Of a DNA stretch of 64,000 bases, positions 16,429 to 26,973 are shown in pieces. Position numbers and translations under genes: made by a program. The stretch comes from Syntrophorhabdaceae bacterium. Its GTDB lineage: Bacteria > Desulfobacterota > Syntrophorhabdia > Syntrophorhabdales > Syntrophorhabdaceae. Position 1 is the stretch's first letter. Every line of letters starts with the position of its first letter. The notes beneath the pieces were generated by a model. The model was not told the DNA's origin, did no database searches, and saw only the letters and a list, made by a program, of their open reading frames with translations. The stretch spans positions 1 through 64,000 of the forward strand of contig JAQVWF010000014.1 of assembly GCA_028698615.1 (NCBI GenBank). Direction: 5' to 3'.

Positions 16429-18615
16429 TTAATCTCTGAAAAATTTTAATCTCAGCGAATTGCTCACGACCGATATCGAGCTTATGACCATCGCGGCCGC
16501 GCCGAAGACGGGTTCCATTCTTATGCCGAAAAAGGGGTAGAGAACGCCGAAGGCAATGGGGATTCCCAGGGTGTTGTAGATGAACGCCCAGAAAAGATTT
16601 TGCCTGATGACGCGCAGGGTCTTCCGGGAAAGCTTGATGAGACTGACCAGTCGGGACAACTGGCCTTTCATGAGCACCACGTCCGCCGACTCGATGGCGA
16701 TATCCGTGCCTTTTCCCATGGCGACGCCGATGTCGGCCGCCGCGAGGGAGGGGGCGTCGTTGATGCCGTCCCCCACCATGATGGTTACCCCGCTCTTCTT
16801 GAAATCCTCGACTATGGCCGCCTTCCTGTCAGGGAGGACGCGGTGGAAATAACGGTCGATGCCGATGCGTTCGCTTATCGTCTTTGCCCCGTTCTGGCTG
16901 TCACCCGTGATCATGACGGGTTCTATGCCCATCTCCCGGAGCTCCCTTATGACATCGGCCGCCTCTTCCCTGACGGTGTCGCTGAAGGTGAGGATTGCCA
17001 GAAGGCCCGTGTCGCTCCACAGAAGGACGGGTGAAGCGGCTGATCCTTCCTTTTCCTCGTAGAGGCGCATCGTCGTGTCGTCGAGACTGCGCCCTTCCTC
17101 CTCGTAGAAGGTCCTGTTCCCCATCCGGTAGACAACTCCTTCCATCTCCCCTTTGATGCCCCTGCCGACAACGGCCTCGAAGGCTGCGACGTCGATGGAG
17201 GGGATGTCCGATTCCCGTGCCTTTTTCCTGAGGGCCTCGGAAAAGGGGTGTTCCGACTGTTTCTCCAGGTTGAAGGCGATACGGAGGATCGCCTTCTCGT
17301 CGACCCCGCCAAGGGGAACGATCCCGGCAAGGACAATGACGCCTTCCGTGAGGGTGCCTGTCTTATCGAAGAGCACATTTCTTGTCTTGTTTGTCAGTTC
17401 CAGCGCCTCGGCGCTCTTTATGAGAATTCCCCTCTTGGCCCCGGCTCCGGTGGCGACCATGATGGCAGTGGGGGTTGCAAGCCCCAGTGCACAGGGGCAC
17501 GCGATGATGAGGACGCTCACAAAGGAGAGGACGGCGTTGGTTATCCTCGGTTCGGGACCGATGAAGAACCATACAACAAAGGCGCCGATGCCGACGAGGA
17601 TGACAATGGGAACGAAGACGCCGGCCACCCTGTCCGCGAGGCGCTGTACGGGGGCCTTGGTGAACTGTGCTTCCTCGACGAGGCGTATGACCCTGGCGAG
17701 GACCGTATCGGAACCTATTCTGGTGGTGGTGACCGTGATCGAGCCCCTGCCGTTGATCGTTCCTCCTATGACCTCGTCATCGGGGTTCTTATGCACGGGC
17801 ATGCTTTCGCCTGTGAGCATGGATTCATCGACATACGTGGAGCCCTGGAATACTACGCCGTCGACAGGGACCTTTTCTCCGGGCCGTACAAGGACCCTGT
17901 CGCCAACCTCCAGGGAATCCGTGGGCACCCGTGTTTCGACGCCATTCTTAAGGAGCACGCATTCCTTCGGCGAGAGTTCGTAGAGCAGCTTTATGGCGGC
18001 ATAGGTCCGTGTCTTCGCCTTGGATTCGAAATATCTGCCGAGGAGAATGAGGGAGATGATCATGGCGCTGGAGTCGAAATAGGTCATCGTCGATACGCCG
18101 GTGGCGCTTATTATATGGGGGAAAAAGGTGACGAATACACTGTAGAAGAATGCCGCCGATGTGCCCACGGAGATGAGGGTGTTCATATCGGCGGTAAAAT
18201 GTTTAAGGTTAATGATGGCCGATGTGTGGAAGCGGAGGCCGAAATAGAACTGGACGGGGATGGTCAGCGCGAGAAGCACAAAGTTGTTGTATGGCAGGAC
18301 CATCCACATGGAGAAGACCATGATGGGGACGCTCAGCGATACAGCCCAGGTGAAATCCTTCCTCAGTCCGGCCTCTTCCTTTCGCGCCCGCGCCGTAACG
18401 TCCGATTCCATGTCCACGTCATACCCGATATCGCGGATGAGGGAAATAACCTGTTTCAATTCCATGTCGGTCTTCGGGAGAATGACCGCCTTTTTCAGAG
18501 GGAAATTGACACGCGCCTCCTGGACGCTGTCCATCTTGTTGAGTTCTCTCTCTATCCGCGCGGCACAGGCGGCACAATTCATGCCGGTGATGGGAAGCTC
18601 TATCCTTTCAGGCAT
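16429..18615 (-). CDS. copA: Copper-type P1B ATPase
   Basis: A 728-residue inner-membrane pump. One N-terminal heavy-metal-associated domain has [12 protein letters not shown] (Cys14 and Cys17). The membrane metal site is [10 protein letters not shown], the phosphorylated aspartate sits in DKTGTLTEG, and the hinge reads [16 protein letters not shown]. The C-terminal helix region has the Asn- and Met-containing segments ([29 protein letters not shown]) typical of Cu+ pumps. It exports Cu+ from the cytosol. ATG 18615 is chosen because GAGGAAAGAAG lies just upstream, and a promoter is predicted at 18652-18680. Confidence 0.93.
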   Translation of the reverse strand: MPERIELPITGMNCAACAARIERELNKMDSVQEARVNFPLKKAVILPKTDMELKQVISLIRDIGYDVDMESDVTARARKEEAGLRKDFTWAVSLSVPIMVFSMWMVLPYNNFVLLALTIPVQFYFGLRFHTSAIINLKHFTADMNTLISVGTSAAFFYSVFVTFFPHIISATGVSTMTYFDSSAMIISLILLGRYFESKAKTRTYAAIKLLYELSPKECVLLKNGVETRVPTDSLEVGDRVLVRPGEKVPVDGVVFQGSTYVDESMLTGESMPVHKNPDDEVIGGTINGRGSITVTTTRIGSDTVLARVIRLVEEAQFTKAPVQRLADRVAGVFVPIVILVGIGAFVVWFFIGPEPRITNAVLSFVSVLIIACPCALGLATPTAIMVATGAGAKRGILIKSAEALELTNKTRNVLFDKTGTLTEGVIVLAGIVPLGGVDEKAILRIAFNLEKQSEHPFSEALRKKARESDIPSIDVAAFEAVVGRGIKGEMEGVVYRMGNRTFYEEEGRSLDDTTMRLYEEKEGSAASPVLLWSDTGLLAILTFSDTVREEAADVIRELREMGIEPVMITGDSQNGAKTISERIGIDRYFHRVLPDRKAAIVEDFKKSGVTIMVGDGINDAPSLAAADIGVAMGKGTDIAIESADVVLMKGQLSRLVSLIKLSRKTLRVIRQNLFWAFIYNTLGIPIAFGVLYPFFGIRMEPVFGAAAMVISSISVVSNSLRLKFFRD

Positions 18616-18651
18616 TCTTCTTTCCTCGTCCTCTCCCGCAATCTTGCAGAT

Positions 18652-18680
18652 AGTATAGAACAGCATCCCGTGAACTACAA
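18652..18680 (-). promoter_or_regulatory. Predicted sigma70 promoter of the copper ATPase gene
   Basis: Minus-strand TTGTAG (18680-18675) and TATACT (18657-18652) have a 17-bp spacer. The leader would be about 30 nt and contains the GAGGAAAG ribosome site. No obvious CopY or CueR operator is visible. Confidence 0.45.
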
Positions 18681-18771
18681 GAACGTGGCGATGGTCGTCA
18701 ATTCATTGGCTGAACATCGGCCGGCGCCACCGTATTCATCAAATATAAGATGAGGTGACGCGGGACGGTCT

Positions 18772-21700
18772 TCATTTCCTGTCCAGCACTTCCCGTATCT
18801 TTCTGAGAAGGGTTGCCGGGGTTATGGGTTTTCCGAGGAAGTCGTGCTTTTCGTCGGGTACGCCTTTTTCTTCGATTATGTCGTCGGTGTATCCACTTGT
18901 GAATATGACCCTCACGGAGGGGTCGAGGACGCGTATGGCGTCGAAGGCTTCTTTCCCGTTCATTCTCGGCATGACCACATCGAGAATGACGAGGGATATA
19001 TCGTCCCTGTGCTCTCGGAAGGTTTCCAGGGCCATGGCGCCGTCCCTCGCGGCGAGGACCTTGTAGCCATGGTCTTCGAGGACCTTCACGGAAAGCTCGC
19101 AGAGGTCGGTGTTGTCCTCGGCGACGAGGATGGTTTCCGTGCCGCCGGCGACACGTGCGGTCTGTTCTTCGTCTGCGGGTTCCAGCCACACGAGGGGCAG
19201 GTACACGCAAAAGACGCTCCCTTCGCCTGGTCGGCTTGTCACGTCTATGTAGCCGTTGTGCTGCTTGATGATCCCGTAGACTATGGCAAGCCCGAGCCCT
19301 GTGCCCCGCCCCACGCCCTTCGTGGTAAAGAAGGGCTCGAAGATCTTGTCGATCACCTTTTGGTCCATGCCGATGCCCGTGTCCGAAATGGCGATAAGCG
19401 CATATTCTCCCGCCTTGCCGTAACCGTGGGTCACTATGAAGTCCCCGCCGACGGAGGCGCGTTCGACAGTGATCGTCAGCTTTCCTCCCCGGGGCATCGC
19501 ATCACGGGCGTTTGTGATGAGGTTCATGATGACCTGGTCGAGCTGGCCCGGGTCGGCCATGACGATAAGCCTTTCAGGACTTTTTCTTATCCTGAACTCC
19601 ACGTCTTCCGGTATGAGCCTCTCGAGGAGACGGTGGAGTTTTTCCACGGTGTCGTTTATTGCCACGGGCCTGAGGTTGATGACCTGTTTTCTTGAGAAGG
19701 CCAGGAGGCTCTGGGTAAGGGTGGCCGCTTTTTCGGATGATGTGAGTATATGAGAAGCATAGACATAAAGGGGGTTGTCCTTCTCCATTTTCATTTGCAG
19801 GAGGCTTGCATACCCCATGATGGCGCTCAGAAGGTTGTTGAAATCATGGGCCACGCCTCCGGCCAGTGTTCCCACTGCTTCCATTTTCTGGGATTGCAGG
19901 AGCTGTGATTCGAGATGCTTGCGCTCCGTGACGTCGCGGGCAATACCGCACAGGCCTGTTATCTCGCCCCGTTCGTTCCTCAGGGGAACCTTGATGGTGT
20001 GGAAGATATATGCGGTGTTGTTGATGGGCCGCACCATCTCTTCCTCGATCGTCTCTCCCTGGAGCACGCGGTTGTCGACCTCTTCGATGTGGGCGGCGGC
20101 TTCCCCGGGAAAGAGGCCCCTGTCGGAAGCGCCTATTATTTGCTCCATGGGGGCGCCGAAGAGTTCCGACATTGCCCTGTTGGCCACGATGTAACGTTGA
20201 TCTGTGTCCTTGATGAAAATGGCGTCCTTTGCGCTGTCGATGATTGCCCTCAGGCGGGACTCGGAGACGCTCAAGGCCTCCTGGGCCGCCTTTTGCTTGA
20301 GGAGCCTGACCGTGCCCTGCGCCATGAGCTTCAGCTGGTTGATATCCGTTTCGCCGTATTCCTCCTCCTTGTTGCCAACACCGATGACGGCGACGATCCT
20401 CTCTCCGTCGAATATGGGGACTCCCAGATGGCGCTTGACCTTCACATGGCCTTCAGGGCAGCCTCGCCTGGCGAGGCCCGGCTCATCATAATCATTGGTG
20501 ATGAGCTGCATGCGCCGGCGCACAGGGTCTCCCCACAGCCCCGTTGTCTCCAGGGGATATATGATGGGCCTGTTCTGAATAAGACATTCTTCCATGGTCT
20601 TTTTCGACCAGGAATGCATGGTGAGGACCGATTCGTCGTCGTTGAGAAAGGCGAGGTAGCCGAGTTCGCTCTTTGTGAGCCGAATGGATTCCTCGAGGGT
20701 AAAAGAGGTTATCTCATCGAGGGGCTGGTTACCCATCTGGTTGATCTTCAAGAGGGCCTCTGTTCTGGATTCGTCGAGACGAAGCCGCTCCTCCGTTTTC
20801 TTATGCTCCGTGATGTCCATGTGAGTTCCGATGATGCGAAGCGGTTTGCCGTCCTCGCTCCAGGTCATGATCTTGCCCCTGTCGAGTATCCATTTGTAGG
20901 TGCCGTCCTTGCACAGGAAACGGTATTGACTGATATAGACGGGTGATTCGCCTTCAAGATGGCTCCTGAGCTTTGTATACACATCATCCCTGTCGTCAGG
21001 GTGTAAGCGCACGCGCCATTCGTCGATGGAATCGCCAATCTCATCGTCAGCAAAGCCGATCATTTCCTTCCACTGCCGGGAAAAATAGACCTTGCCCGTC
21101 AATATATTCCAGTCCCACAGGCCATCGCCTGCCCCCTCGAGGGCGAACTGCCAGCGCTCCTCGCTCTCCTTCAAGGCCTGCTCGGCGGTCTTGCGTTCCG
21201 TGATATCCACGGACACCCCCAGAAGGGCGGGGGTCTGTGTTCCCGAAAAGGTGAAAGGGATCTTGACGGTCTGGATATACCGGACATTTCCCTGTGAATC
21301 GGTTATGGGCTCTTCGGGGATGTGCTTTCTCGTGCCCCGGGCGATAACCTCCATATCGTCGCTGCGGAAATGCCTGACCTGTTCCTCGGTGGGGGTGAAG
21401 CGCGCATCCCCCTTGCCGATCAGGCCTTCGACCGTTGTGCCGTAGGTGTCGGCAACAGCCTTGTTGGCAAGAATGAACCTTCCGTCGACGTCCTTTGCGA
21501 AGATGAAGTGCGGGACGAGGTCTATTATCTGCCTGAGGCGTTTTTCGCCCTGTTTCAGGGCCTCCTCCACCTTTGTCCGTTCCGTTATGTCACGGATGAA
21601 TCCGCCCACCCCGACCTTTCCCCGGGCTATCTCCACGGGGAACTTCAGGGTCTCATACACCCTGTCCCCCATGACCTCCCTGCTCACGACCACACTATCG

Positions 21701-23901
21701 GATACAAGCGCCTCCAGGTCCGTCCGGTGACGGCTGGCGGCCCCCTCGATGGGCATGAGGGTGAAATCGCTGGAGCCGAGGACCTCGGGCTCGCCCTTTC
21801 CGAAGAAGTCGAGATATAGCTTGTTTACAAGGATATAGTTGAGTTTGTCGTCCTTGAGAAAGACGAAATCAGTTGTTGAGTCGAAAAATGTCCGGTACAT
21901 CTTTTCGCTCTCTTCGAGGCTCTGCTGTGCCTTTTTCTGCTGGGTGACGTCCATGAACGAGCAGACAATACCGGCGACACTGCCGTCGGCATAGCAATAG
22001 ACATTCTTGGTGAATATGGCGGAGCGTCGATTGCCGTTCTTGTCCCGGATCACGCGTTCGTATACCTGGGGCTGGCCGGTTTCCATGACCATGTGATCCC
22101 TGCGCCGGGAAACGTCTGCATGTTCAGACCAGAGATCGGTGACGGTCTTGCCCTTCATCGCATCGGATGTGAAGCCCATCTGGTCGGTGAATGCCTGATT
22201 GCATCCGAGGTAGTGTCCCTCCTTGTCCTTGTAGAAGACCGGGGTGGGAATTGCTGAAAGGAGGGCATTGAGGAAGCTGTTGCGGTCGTCCAACTCCTTG
22301 TGGGTGCGCCGAAGCTCTTCCTCGGCCTTCTTCCTCTCCGTTATGTCGATGATGATCCCGCGATAACCGGTGAGCCGACCCTCATCCATGATCCTTGTGG
22401 CGTAAATGATGACGGGAAACACGGTACCGTCCTTCTTGACGGCGGCATATTCGTTGCCTATGGACGCTCCGCCCCGTGCCACCTTCTGCAGATTCTCCAT
22501 TGCCCTGGGGAGGTCTTCGGGCAGCATGTGGTCGAAACAGTTGAATCCGGCAGGAAGATCGGTGTCCTTGTATCCAAAGAACTCATAGGCAAGTTTGTTG
22601 ACGAAGATGATGCTGCCCTTCGTATCGATCTCGAAGATGACCTGGGGCGTGAGCTCGGCGATGTCCCGGAATTTCCTTTCACTGGCCCTTAGTTTGTCCT
22701 CCCCATGTTTTCTCTCCGTGATGTCGACGATGATGCCCCTGAACCCGGTGACGCGGTCTTCTTTCATGACCCGTGCCACGTGTATAATGACGGGGAATGA
22801 GCTGCCATCCTTTCTGACCGCGCTGTATTCATTGCCGGTAGACGGGCCGCCGTCGGCTATCTTCTGCAGATTTAGCCTCAGCCTTGGAATCTCATCGTTC
22901 GTGAACAGAGAAAAGGCATTGACGCTGCCAAGGTCTTCTTCATCGTAACCGAATATCGTGAAGGCCTGCTTGTTGGCAAAGGTGATCGTCCCTTTCTCGT
23001 CCATTTCAAAGATGACCTGAGGCATGGATTCGGCAAGGTCCCTGAACCTTCGCTCCCGCTCGCGAAGCTCCCGGTCGGCGCTCCTCAATTCCGATATATC
23101 GACGAGGATGCCGCGGAAACCTGAAAATACAGCATCCCTGAAGATGGCGGTGGTATAAATGATGGCGGGAAAGGTGGAGCCGTCCTTTCTCAGCGCCGTA
23201 TATTCGTACCCCGCGCGCTCCCTTTTGCCGGCAATGGTCCTTGCGAGGTTTTCCCTTAAAGCGTCATGCTCGTCTGCGGGGAAAAGGTCCATTCCTCTAA
23301 CCCGGCCTTCTCGCAGGTCTTCCTCGGTATAGCCGAAGAGTTCCAGGCCCTGCTTGTTGGCAAAGGTGACAATCCCATCGGCATTCTGCTCGAAGATGAC
23401 CTGAGGCGTCAGTTCTGCGATGTCCCTGAACTTGTGCTCGCTCTCCCTGAGTTCTTTCTCCGCCCGTCTTCTTTCCCTGATCTCCTTTTTCAGAACACGA
23501 AGCGATTCCGCGAATCCGGGCGCTTTTGCCTCGCGACCCTTCGAGCGGTTTGCGGCGCACCTGCCGCGCGCGTCCCGGAACAGCCCCCACAGGAAGCGTG
23601 TTTCCGGGGCATCGAGCCGCCACTCCATTGCGATCTCTTCCATCACCGCGATGATGCCGGGAAGAGAGGCGGCGCCTTTCGAGGTCGCCCCGGATCTGCG
23701 CAGGCCGTCGACGGAATCCATGAATTTCCCGGGATGTCCCGTTTCCATGCTGTCAGCGAGGGCTCTGACGAGGGAACCCGCCATGGATTCAGATTCCTTC
23801 AGGTTTGCCCGATGATGGCCGGTCAGCCTTTTCAGGCGATCCATACATTGTGCAACAATGATCTCGGGTCCTTCGGGCAAAGATAACATCATTTCGCTCA
23901 T
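18772..23901 (-). CDS. Giant hybrid histidine kinase: eight PAS, one GAF, kinase core and receiver
   Basis: A 1709-residue soluble sensor with no membrane helices. Order: an N-terminal helical region with a coiled coil to about 155; three very similar PAS domains (from about 155, 285 and 405, two sharing FRDIAELTPQVIFE exactly); four more PAS (about 530-1040); a GAF domain (about 1045-1185) with CPEGHVKVKRHLGVP; an eighth PAS (about 1190-1310); HisKA with GGVAHDFNNLL; a HATPase with DTGIGM and GRGTGLGLAIVYG; and a C-terminal receiver with phospho-Asp in LVILDVVMPRMNG. No output regulator lies next to it. Start ATG 23901 has GCGGAG upstream. The ligands of the PAS and GAF domains are unknown. 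Confidence 0.92.
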   Translation of the reverse strand: MSEMMLSLPEGPEIIVAQCMDRLKRLTGHHRANLKESESMAGSLVRALADSMETGHPGKFMDSVDGLRRSGATSKGAASLPGIIAVMEEIAMEWRLDAPETRFLWGLFRDARGRCAANRSKGREAKAPGFAESLRVLKKEIRERRRAEKELRESEHKFRDIAELTPQVIFEQNADGIVTFANKQGLELFGYTEEDLREGRVRGMDLFPADEHDALRENLARTIAGKRERAGYEYTALRKDGSTFPAIIYTTAIFRDAVFSGFRGILVDISELRSADRELRERERRFRDLAESMPQVIFEMDEKGTITFANKQAFTIFGYDEEDLGSVNAFSLFTNDEIPRLRLNLQKIADGGPSTGNEYSAVRKDGSSFPVIIHVARVMKEDRVTGFRGIIVDITERKHGEDKLRASERKFRDIAELTPQVIFEIDTKGSIIFVNKLAYEFFGYKDTDLPAGFNCFDHMLPEDLPRAMENLQKVARGGASIGNEYAAVKKDGTVFPVIIYATRIMDEGRLTGYRGIIIDITERKKAEEELRRTHKELDDRNSFLNALLSAIPTPVFYKDKEGHYLGCNQAFTDQMGFTSDAMKGKTVTDLWSEHADVSRRRDHMVMETGQPQVYERVIRDKNGNRRSAIFTKNVYCYADGSVAGIVCSFMDVTQQKKAQQSLEESEKMYRTFFDSTTDFVFLKDDKLNYILVNKLYLDFFGKGEPEVLGSSDFTLMPIEGAASRHRTDLEALVSDSVVVSREVMGDRVYETLKFPVEIARGKVGVGGFIRDITERTKVEEALKQGEKRLRQIIDLVPHFIFAKDVDGRFILANKAVADTYGTTVEGLIGKGDARFTPTEEQVRHFRSDDMEVIARGTRKHIPEEPITDSQGNVRYIQTVKIPFTFSGTQTPALLGVSVDITERKTAEQALKESEERWQFALEGAGDGLWDWNILTGKVYFSRQWKEMIGFADDEIGDSIDEWRVRLHPDDRDDVYTKLRSHLEGESPVYISQYRFLCKDGTYKWILDRGKIMTWSEDGKPLRIIGTHMDITEHKKTEERLRLDESRTEALLKINQMGNQPLDEITSFTLEESIRLTKSELGYLAFLNDDESVLTMHSWSKKTMEECLIQNRPIIYPLETTGLWGDPVRRRMQLITNDYDEPGLARRGCPEGHVKVKRHLGVPIFDGERIVAVIGVGNKEEEYGETDINQLKLMAQGTVRLLKQKAAQEALSVSESRLRAIIDSAKDAIFIKDTDQRYIVANRAMSELFGAPMEQIIGASDRGLFPGEAAAHIEEVDNRVLQGETIEEEMVRPINNTAYIFHTIKVPLRNERGEITGLCGIARDVTERKHLESQLLQSQKMEAVGTLAGGVAHDFNNLLSAIMGYASLLQMKMEKDNPLYVYASHILTSSEKAATLTQSLLAFSRKQVINLRPVAINDTVEKLHRLLERLIPEDVEFRIRKSPERLIVMADPGQLDQVIMNLITNARDAMPRGGKLTITVERASVGGDFIVTHGYGKAGEYALIAISDTGIGMDQKVIDKIFEPFFTTKGVGRGTGLGLAIVYGIIKQHNGYIDVTSRPGEGSVFCVYLPLVWLEPADEEQTARVAGGTETILVAEDNTDLCELSVKVLEDHGYKVLAARDGAMALETFREHRDDISLVILDVVMPRMNGKEAFDAIRVLDPSVRVIFTSGYTDDIIEEKGVPDEKHDFLGKPITPATLLRKIREVLDRK

Positions 23902-24126
23902 AATGCTCCGCTAGTACCCGGGGAAAGGACGATTGGGTGGGGATGTTACCGGGAAAGATATTGCCATGGCTGTCATACTCGCTCCTTCGGGGTGCACACG
24001 CAAAGTTGTTTAGATATTATCGCCACAACATGGAAATATTTAACTATAAGCAGAACCACAGGGGGAGGCAAGAAGAAACTCCGTGTCGCTGATCGGGTGG
24101 CGTTCTGGCGCGGTTCGACAAGGGCG

Positions 24127-24167
24127 AAAAACAGGTCCTGCGGAACAGGTTCGTCCTGCAGGACCTG
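24127..24167 (-). terminator. Intrinsic terminator after ppdK
   Basis: A perfect 10-bp inverted repeat (24132-24141 with 24158-24167, arm CAGGTCCTGC) is followed on the minus strand by TTTTTCGCC. It lies about 20 bp past the ppdK stop. The rest of 23902-24183 shows no gene; it must hold the promoter of the giant kinase. Confidence 0.75.
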
Positions 24168-24183
24168 CGAGAAAATCGGGATG

Positions 24184-26964
24184 CTATTTCTTCCTGCCGC
24201 CTTTTTTCGGAACGGCCGGAGCGTCCTTTATCGCCGCCCGCGCGGCGGCCAGTTTTGCTATGGTCACGCGGAAGGGCGAACAGCTCACATAGTCAAGGCC
24301 CGTCCTGTGGCAGAACTCGACGGAATTCGGTTCGCCGCCATGCTCGCCGCAGATGCCCACCTTGAGATTTTTGCGCACGCCGCGCCCCAACGATACGCCG
24401 AGCTCCATGAGCTTTCCGACGCCGCCTTCGTCGATCCTCTGGAAGGGGTCGAAGGCGTAGATCTCTTTCTTCACGTAGTCGCCCAGAAACTTCCCTGCAT
24501 CGTCGCGGCTCATGCCGAGGGTCATCTGGGTGAGGTCATTGGTCCCGAAAGAGAAAAACTGAGCCTCTTTGGCTATTTCATCGGCGGTTATTGCCGCACG
24601 GGGTATCTCGATCATCGTTCCGATCATGTAGTCGATCTTTACCTTGTTCTTCTTAAGGGTCTCATCGGCGATCTCTTCGACTATCGCCTTCTGGAGTTTC
24701 AGCTCGTTCACGTTGCCTACGAGGGGTATCATGACCTCGGGTTTTACGTTCGTGCCCTTCTTCTTCACCTCGCAGGCGGCCTGGAATATTGCCCGGACCT
24801 GCATCTCCGTTATCTCGGGGAAGATGATGCCGAGACGGCAGCCTCGGTGGCCAAGCATGGGGTTGGCTTCGTGGAGGCTCTCGACCTTGGCGAGGACCTT
24901 CTCAAAGGGGATGCCCATCTGCCGTGCAAGCTCCCTCATTTCCTTTTCGGTGTGGGGAAGGAACTCGTGAAGCGGCGGGTCGAGGGTCCTGATGGTAACA
25001 GGCAGGCCTTTCATAACGGTGAAAAGGCCCACGAAGTCTTTTTTCTGGTAGGGCAACAGTTTTGCCAGCGCCTTTCTTCTTCCCGCCTCGTCGTCGGCGA
25101 TGATCATCTCCCTGACGGCGTCGATGCGGTTGCCTTCAAAGAACATGTGCTCCGTTCTGCAAAGCCCGATGCCCTCAGCGCCGAATGAAACGGCTACGGC
25201 TGCCTGGTCGGGCTGGTCCGCGTTGGTGCGGATACCCAGCCTGCGTGTCTCGTCGGCCCATTTCATGAGAAGGGCGAAATCCTGGTAGATCTGCGATTTC
25301 GACGGCTTCAACGTCTTGTCTATCATTACCTGGAGGACCTCGGAGGGTTTTGTCTTTATCTGCCCGGCGAAGACCTCGCCCGTCGTGCCGTCAATGGAGA
25401 TGTACTCCCCTTCCTTGATGGTCTTTGAGTTCACGCGTATTGTCTTCTTTGCATAATCGATGTCAAGGTCTCCGCAGCCGGCCACGCAGACCTTTCCCAT
25501 CTGCCTCGCGACGAGCGCCGCATGGCTCGTCATGCCCCCGCGGGATGTGAGGATGCCCTGGGCGGCGTTCATGCCGCGGATGTCCTCGGGGGAGGTGTCG
25601 ACACGCACGAGGATGACCTGTTCCTTACGCCCTGCCCAGGCCTCTGCGTCCTGCGCATTGAAGACAACCTTGCCGGCGGCCGCGCCGGGGCCCGCATTGA
25701 GACCTTTCGAGACCAGGTTGCCCGCCTTCAAGGCTTTTTCTTTTTCCTTGGGGTCGAAGATGGGGCGGAGGAGCTGGTTGAGCTGTTCCGGCTCTACGCG
25801 CATCAGGGCCTCTTCCTTTGTAATGAGCTTCTCCTTGACCATGTCGACGGCGATCTTGAAGGCCGCGAAGGCGGTCCTTTTGCCCGTCCTTGTCTGGAGC
25901 ATCCAGAGCTTCCTGTTCTGGATGGTGAACTCCACATCCTGCATGTCGCGATAGTTTTTCTCCAGCGTGTTCCTGATCTTTATGACCTGTTTGTATATGT
26001 CGGGCCAGACCTCTTCGAGGGACTTCACCGACTTGTCGGTCTTCTGTTTCTTGTTGATGGGCAGCGGTGTCCTGATGCCTGCCACAACGTCCTCGCCCTG
26101 GGCGTTGATGAGATATTCGCCGTAGAACTCATTGTCGCCCGAAGAGGGGTTCCTCGTGAAGGCAACGCCCGTGCCGCAGTCTTCGCCCATGTTGCCGAAG
26201 ACCATGCATTGAACGTTGACCGCTGTTCCCCAGTCGGCTGAGATGTCGTTAAGCTGGCGGTATGCGACCGCCCTGTCCGTGTTCCAGGACTTGAAAACCG
26301 CTCCGATGGAGCCCCAGAGCTGTTCCAGCGGGTCTTCGGGGAAGCTTACCCCGAGCCTCTGTTTAATGGCTTTCTTGAACTCCTTGACCAGGTCCTTGAG
26401 GTCGTCGACGGTAAGGTCCGTGTCGAAGGTGGTCTTTCTTTGTTTCTTCTTCTTATCGATGATGACCTCGAAGGGGTCGTGCTCGCCCTCGTGCTCGGGC
26501 TTCAGGCCGAGCACGACGTCGCCGTACATTTGCACGAAGCGGCGATAGCAGTCGTAGGCGAACCGGGGGTTCCCGGTGAGCTTCGCAAGACCCTCAACGG
26601 TCTTTTCGTTGAGACCGAGGTTGAGGACCGTGTCCATCATACCCGGCATGCTGACCCTTGCACCCGACCGGACGGAGAAGAGAAGGGGGTTCTTCGGGTC
26701 GCCGAACTTTGCGCCCATGATCTTCTCGACCTTTTTGATGCTTTCGAGGACTTCCTTCTCGAGCCCTTTCGGGAGTTTCATGTTGCTCTTGTAGAAGAGG
26801 GTGCAGACCTCGGTGGTGATGGTGAAGCCCGGTGGCACAGGTATGCCCAGGTTGACCATGTCGGCGAGACCGGCGCCTTTTCCTCCCAGAAGGTTCTTGA
26901 GCTGGAGATTCCCTTCGGCTTTCTTTCCGCCAAAGAAGTACACGAATTTATTACTTTTAGCCAT
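24184..26964 (-). CDS. ppdK: Pyruvate, phosphate dikinase
   Basis: A 926-residue cytosolic enzyme that interconverts pyruvate + ATP + Pi and phosphoenolpyruvate + AMP + PPi. Visible signatures are the N-terminal nucleotide-binding start [12 protein letters not shown], the phosphohistidine loop [21 protein letters not shown] (His near 476), [34 protein letters not shown] and the catalytic Cys in CGEHGGEP (near 871). It is slightly longer than usual (about 870-890) because of a Lys- and Pro-rich tail. AGGAGGAAACATG gives a very strong start. It follows glyS by 9 bp, so it is the last gene of a glyQ-glyS-ppdK operon. Confidence 0.97.
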   Translation of the reverse strand: MAKSNKFVYFFGGKKAEGNLQLKNLLGGKGAGLADMVNLGIPVPPGFTITTEVCTLFYKSNMKLPKGLEKEVLESIKKVEKIMGAKFGDPKNPLLFSVRSGARVSMPGMMDTVLNLGLNEKTVEGLAKLTGNPRFAYDCYRRFVQMYGDVVLGLKPEHEGEHDPFEVIIDKKKKQRKTTFDTDLTVDDLKDLVKEFKKAIKQRLGVSFPEDPLEQLWGSIGAVFKSWNTDRAVAYRQLNDISADWGTAVNVQCMVFGNMGEDCGTGVAFTRNPSSGDNEFYGEYLINAQGEDVVAGIRTPLPINKKQKTDKSVKSLEEVWPDIYKQVIKIRNTLEKNYRDMQDVEFTIQNRKLWMLQTRTGKRTAFAAFKIAVDMVKEKLITKEEALMRVEPEQLNQLLRPIFDPKEKEKALKAGNLVSKGLNAGPGAAAGKVVFNAQDAEAWAGRKEQVILVRVDTSPEDIRGMNAAQGILTSRGGMTSHAALVARQMGKVCVAGCGDLDIDYAKKTIRVNSKTIKEGEYISIDGTTGEVFAGQIKTKPSEVLQVMIDKTLKPSKSQIYQDFALLMKWADETRRLGIRTNADQPDQAAVAVSFGAEGIGLCRTEHMFFEGNRIDAVREMIIADDEAGRRKALAKLLPYQKKDFVGLFTVMKGLPVTIRTLDPPLHEFLPHTEKEMRELARQMGIPFEKVLAKVESLHEANPMLGHRGCRLGIIFPEITEMQVRAIFQAACEVKKKGTNVKPEVMIPLVGNVNELKLQKAIVEEIADETLKKNKVKIDYMIGTMIEIPRAAITADEIAKEAQFFSFGTNDLTQMTLGMSRDDAGKFLGDYVKKEIYAFDPFQRIDEGGVGKLMELGVSLGRGVRKNLKVGICGEHGGEPNSVEFCHRTGLDYVSCSPFRVTIAKLAAARAAIKDAPAVPKKGGRKK

Positions 26965-26973
26965 GTTTCCTCC

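Noticed and set aside
17248-18753. Long plus-strand ORF opposite the copper ATPase
   Set aside because: It is the antisense shadow of a gene with full P-type ATPase motifs and shows no domain.
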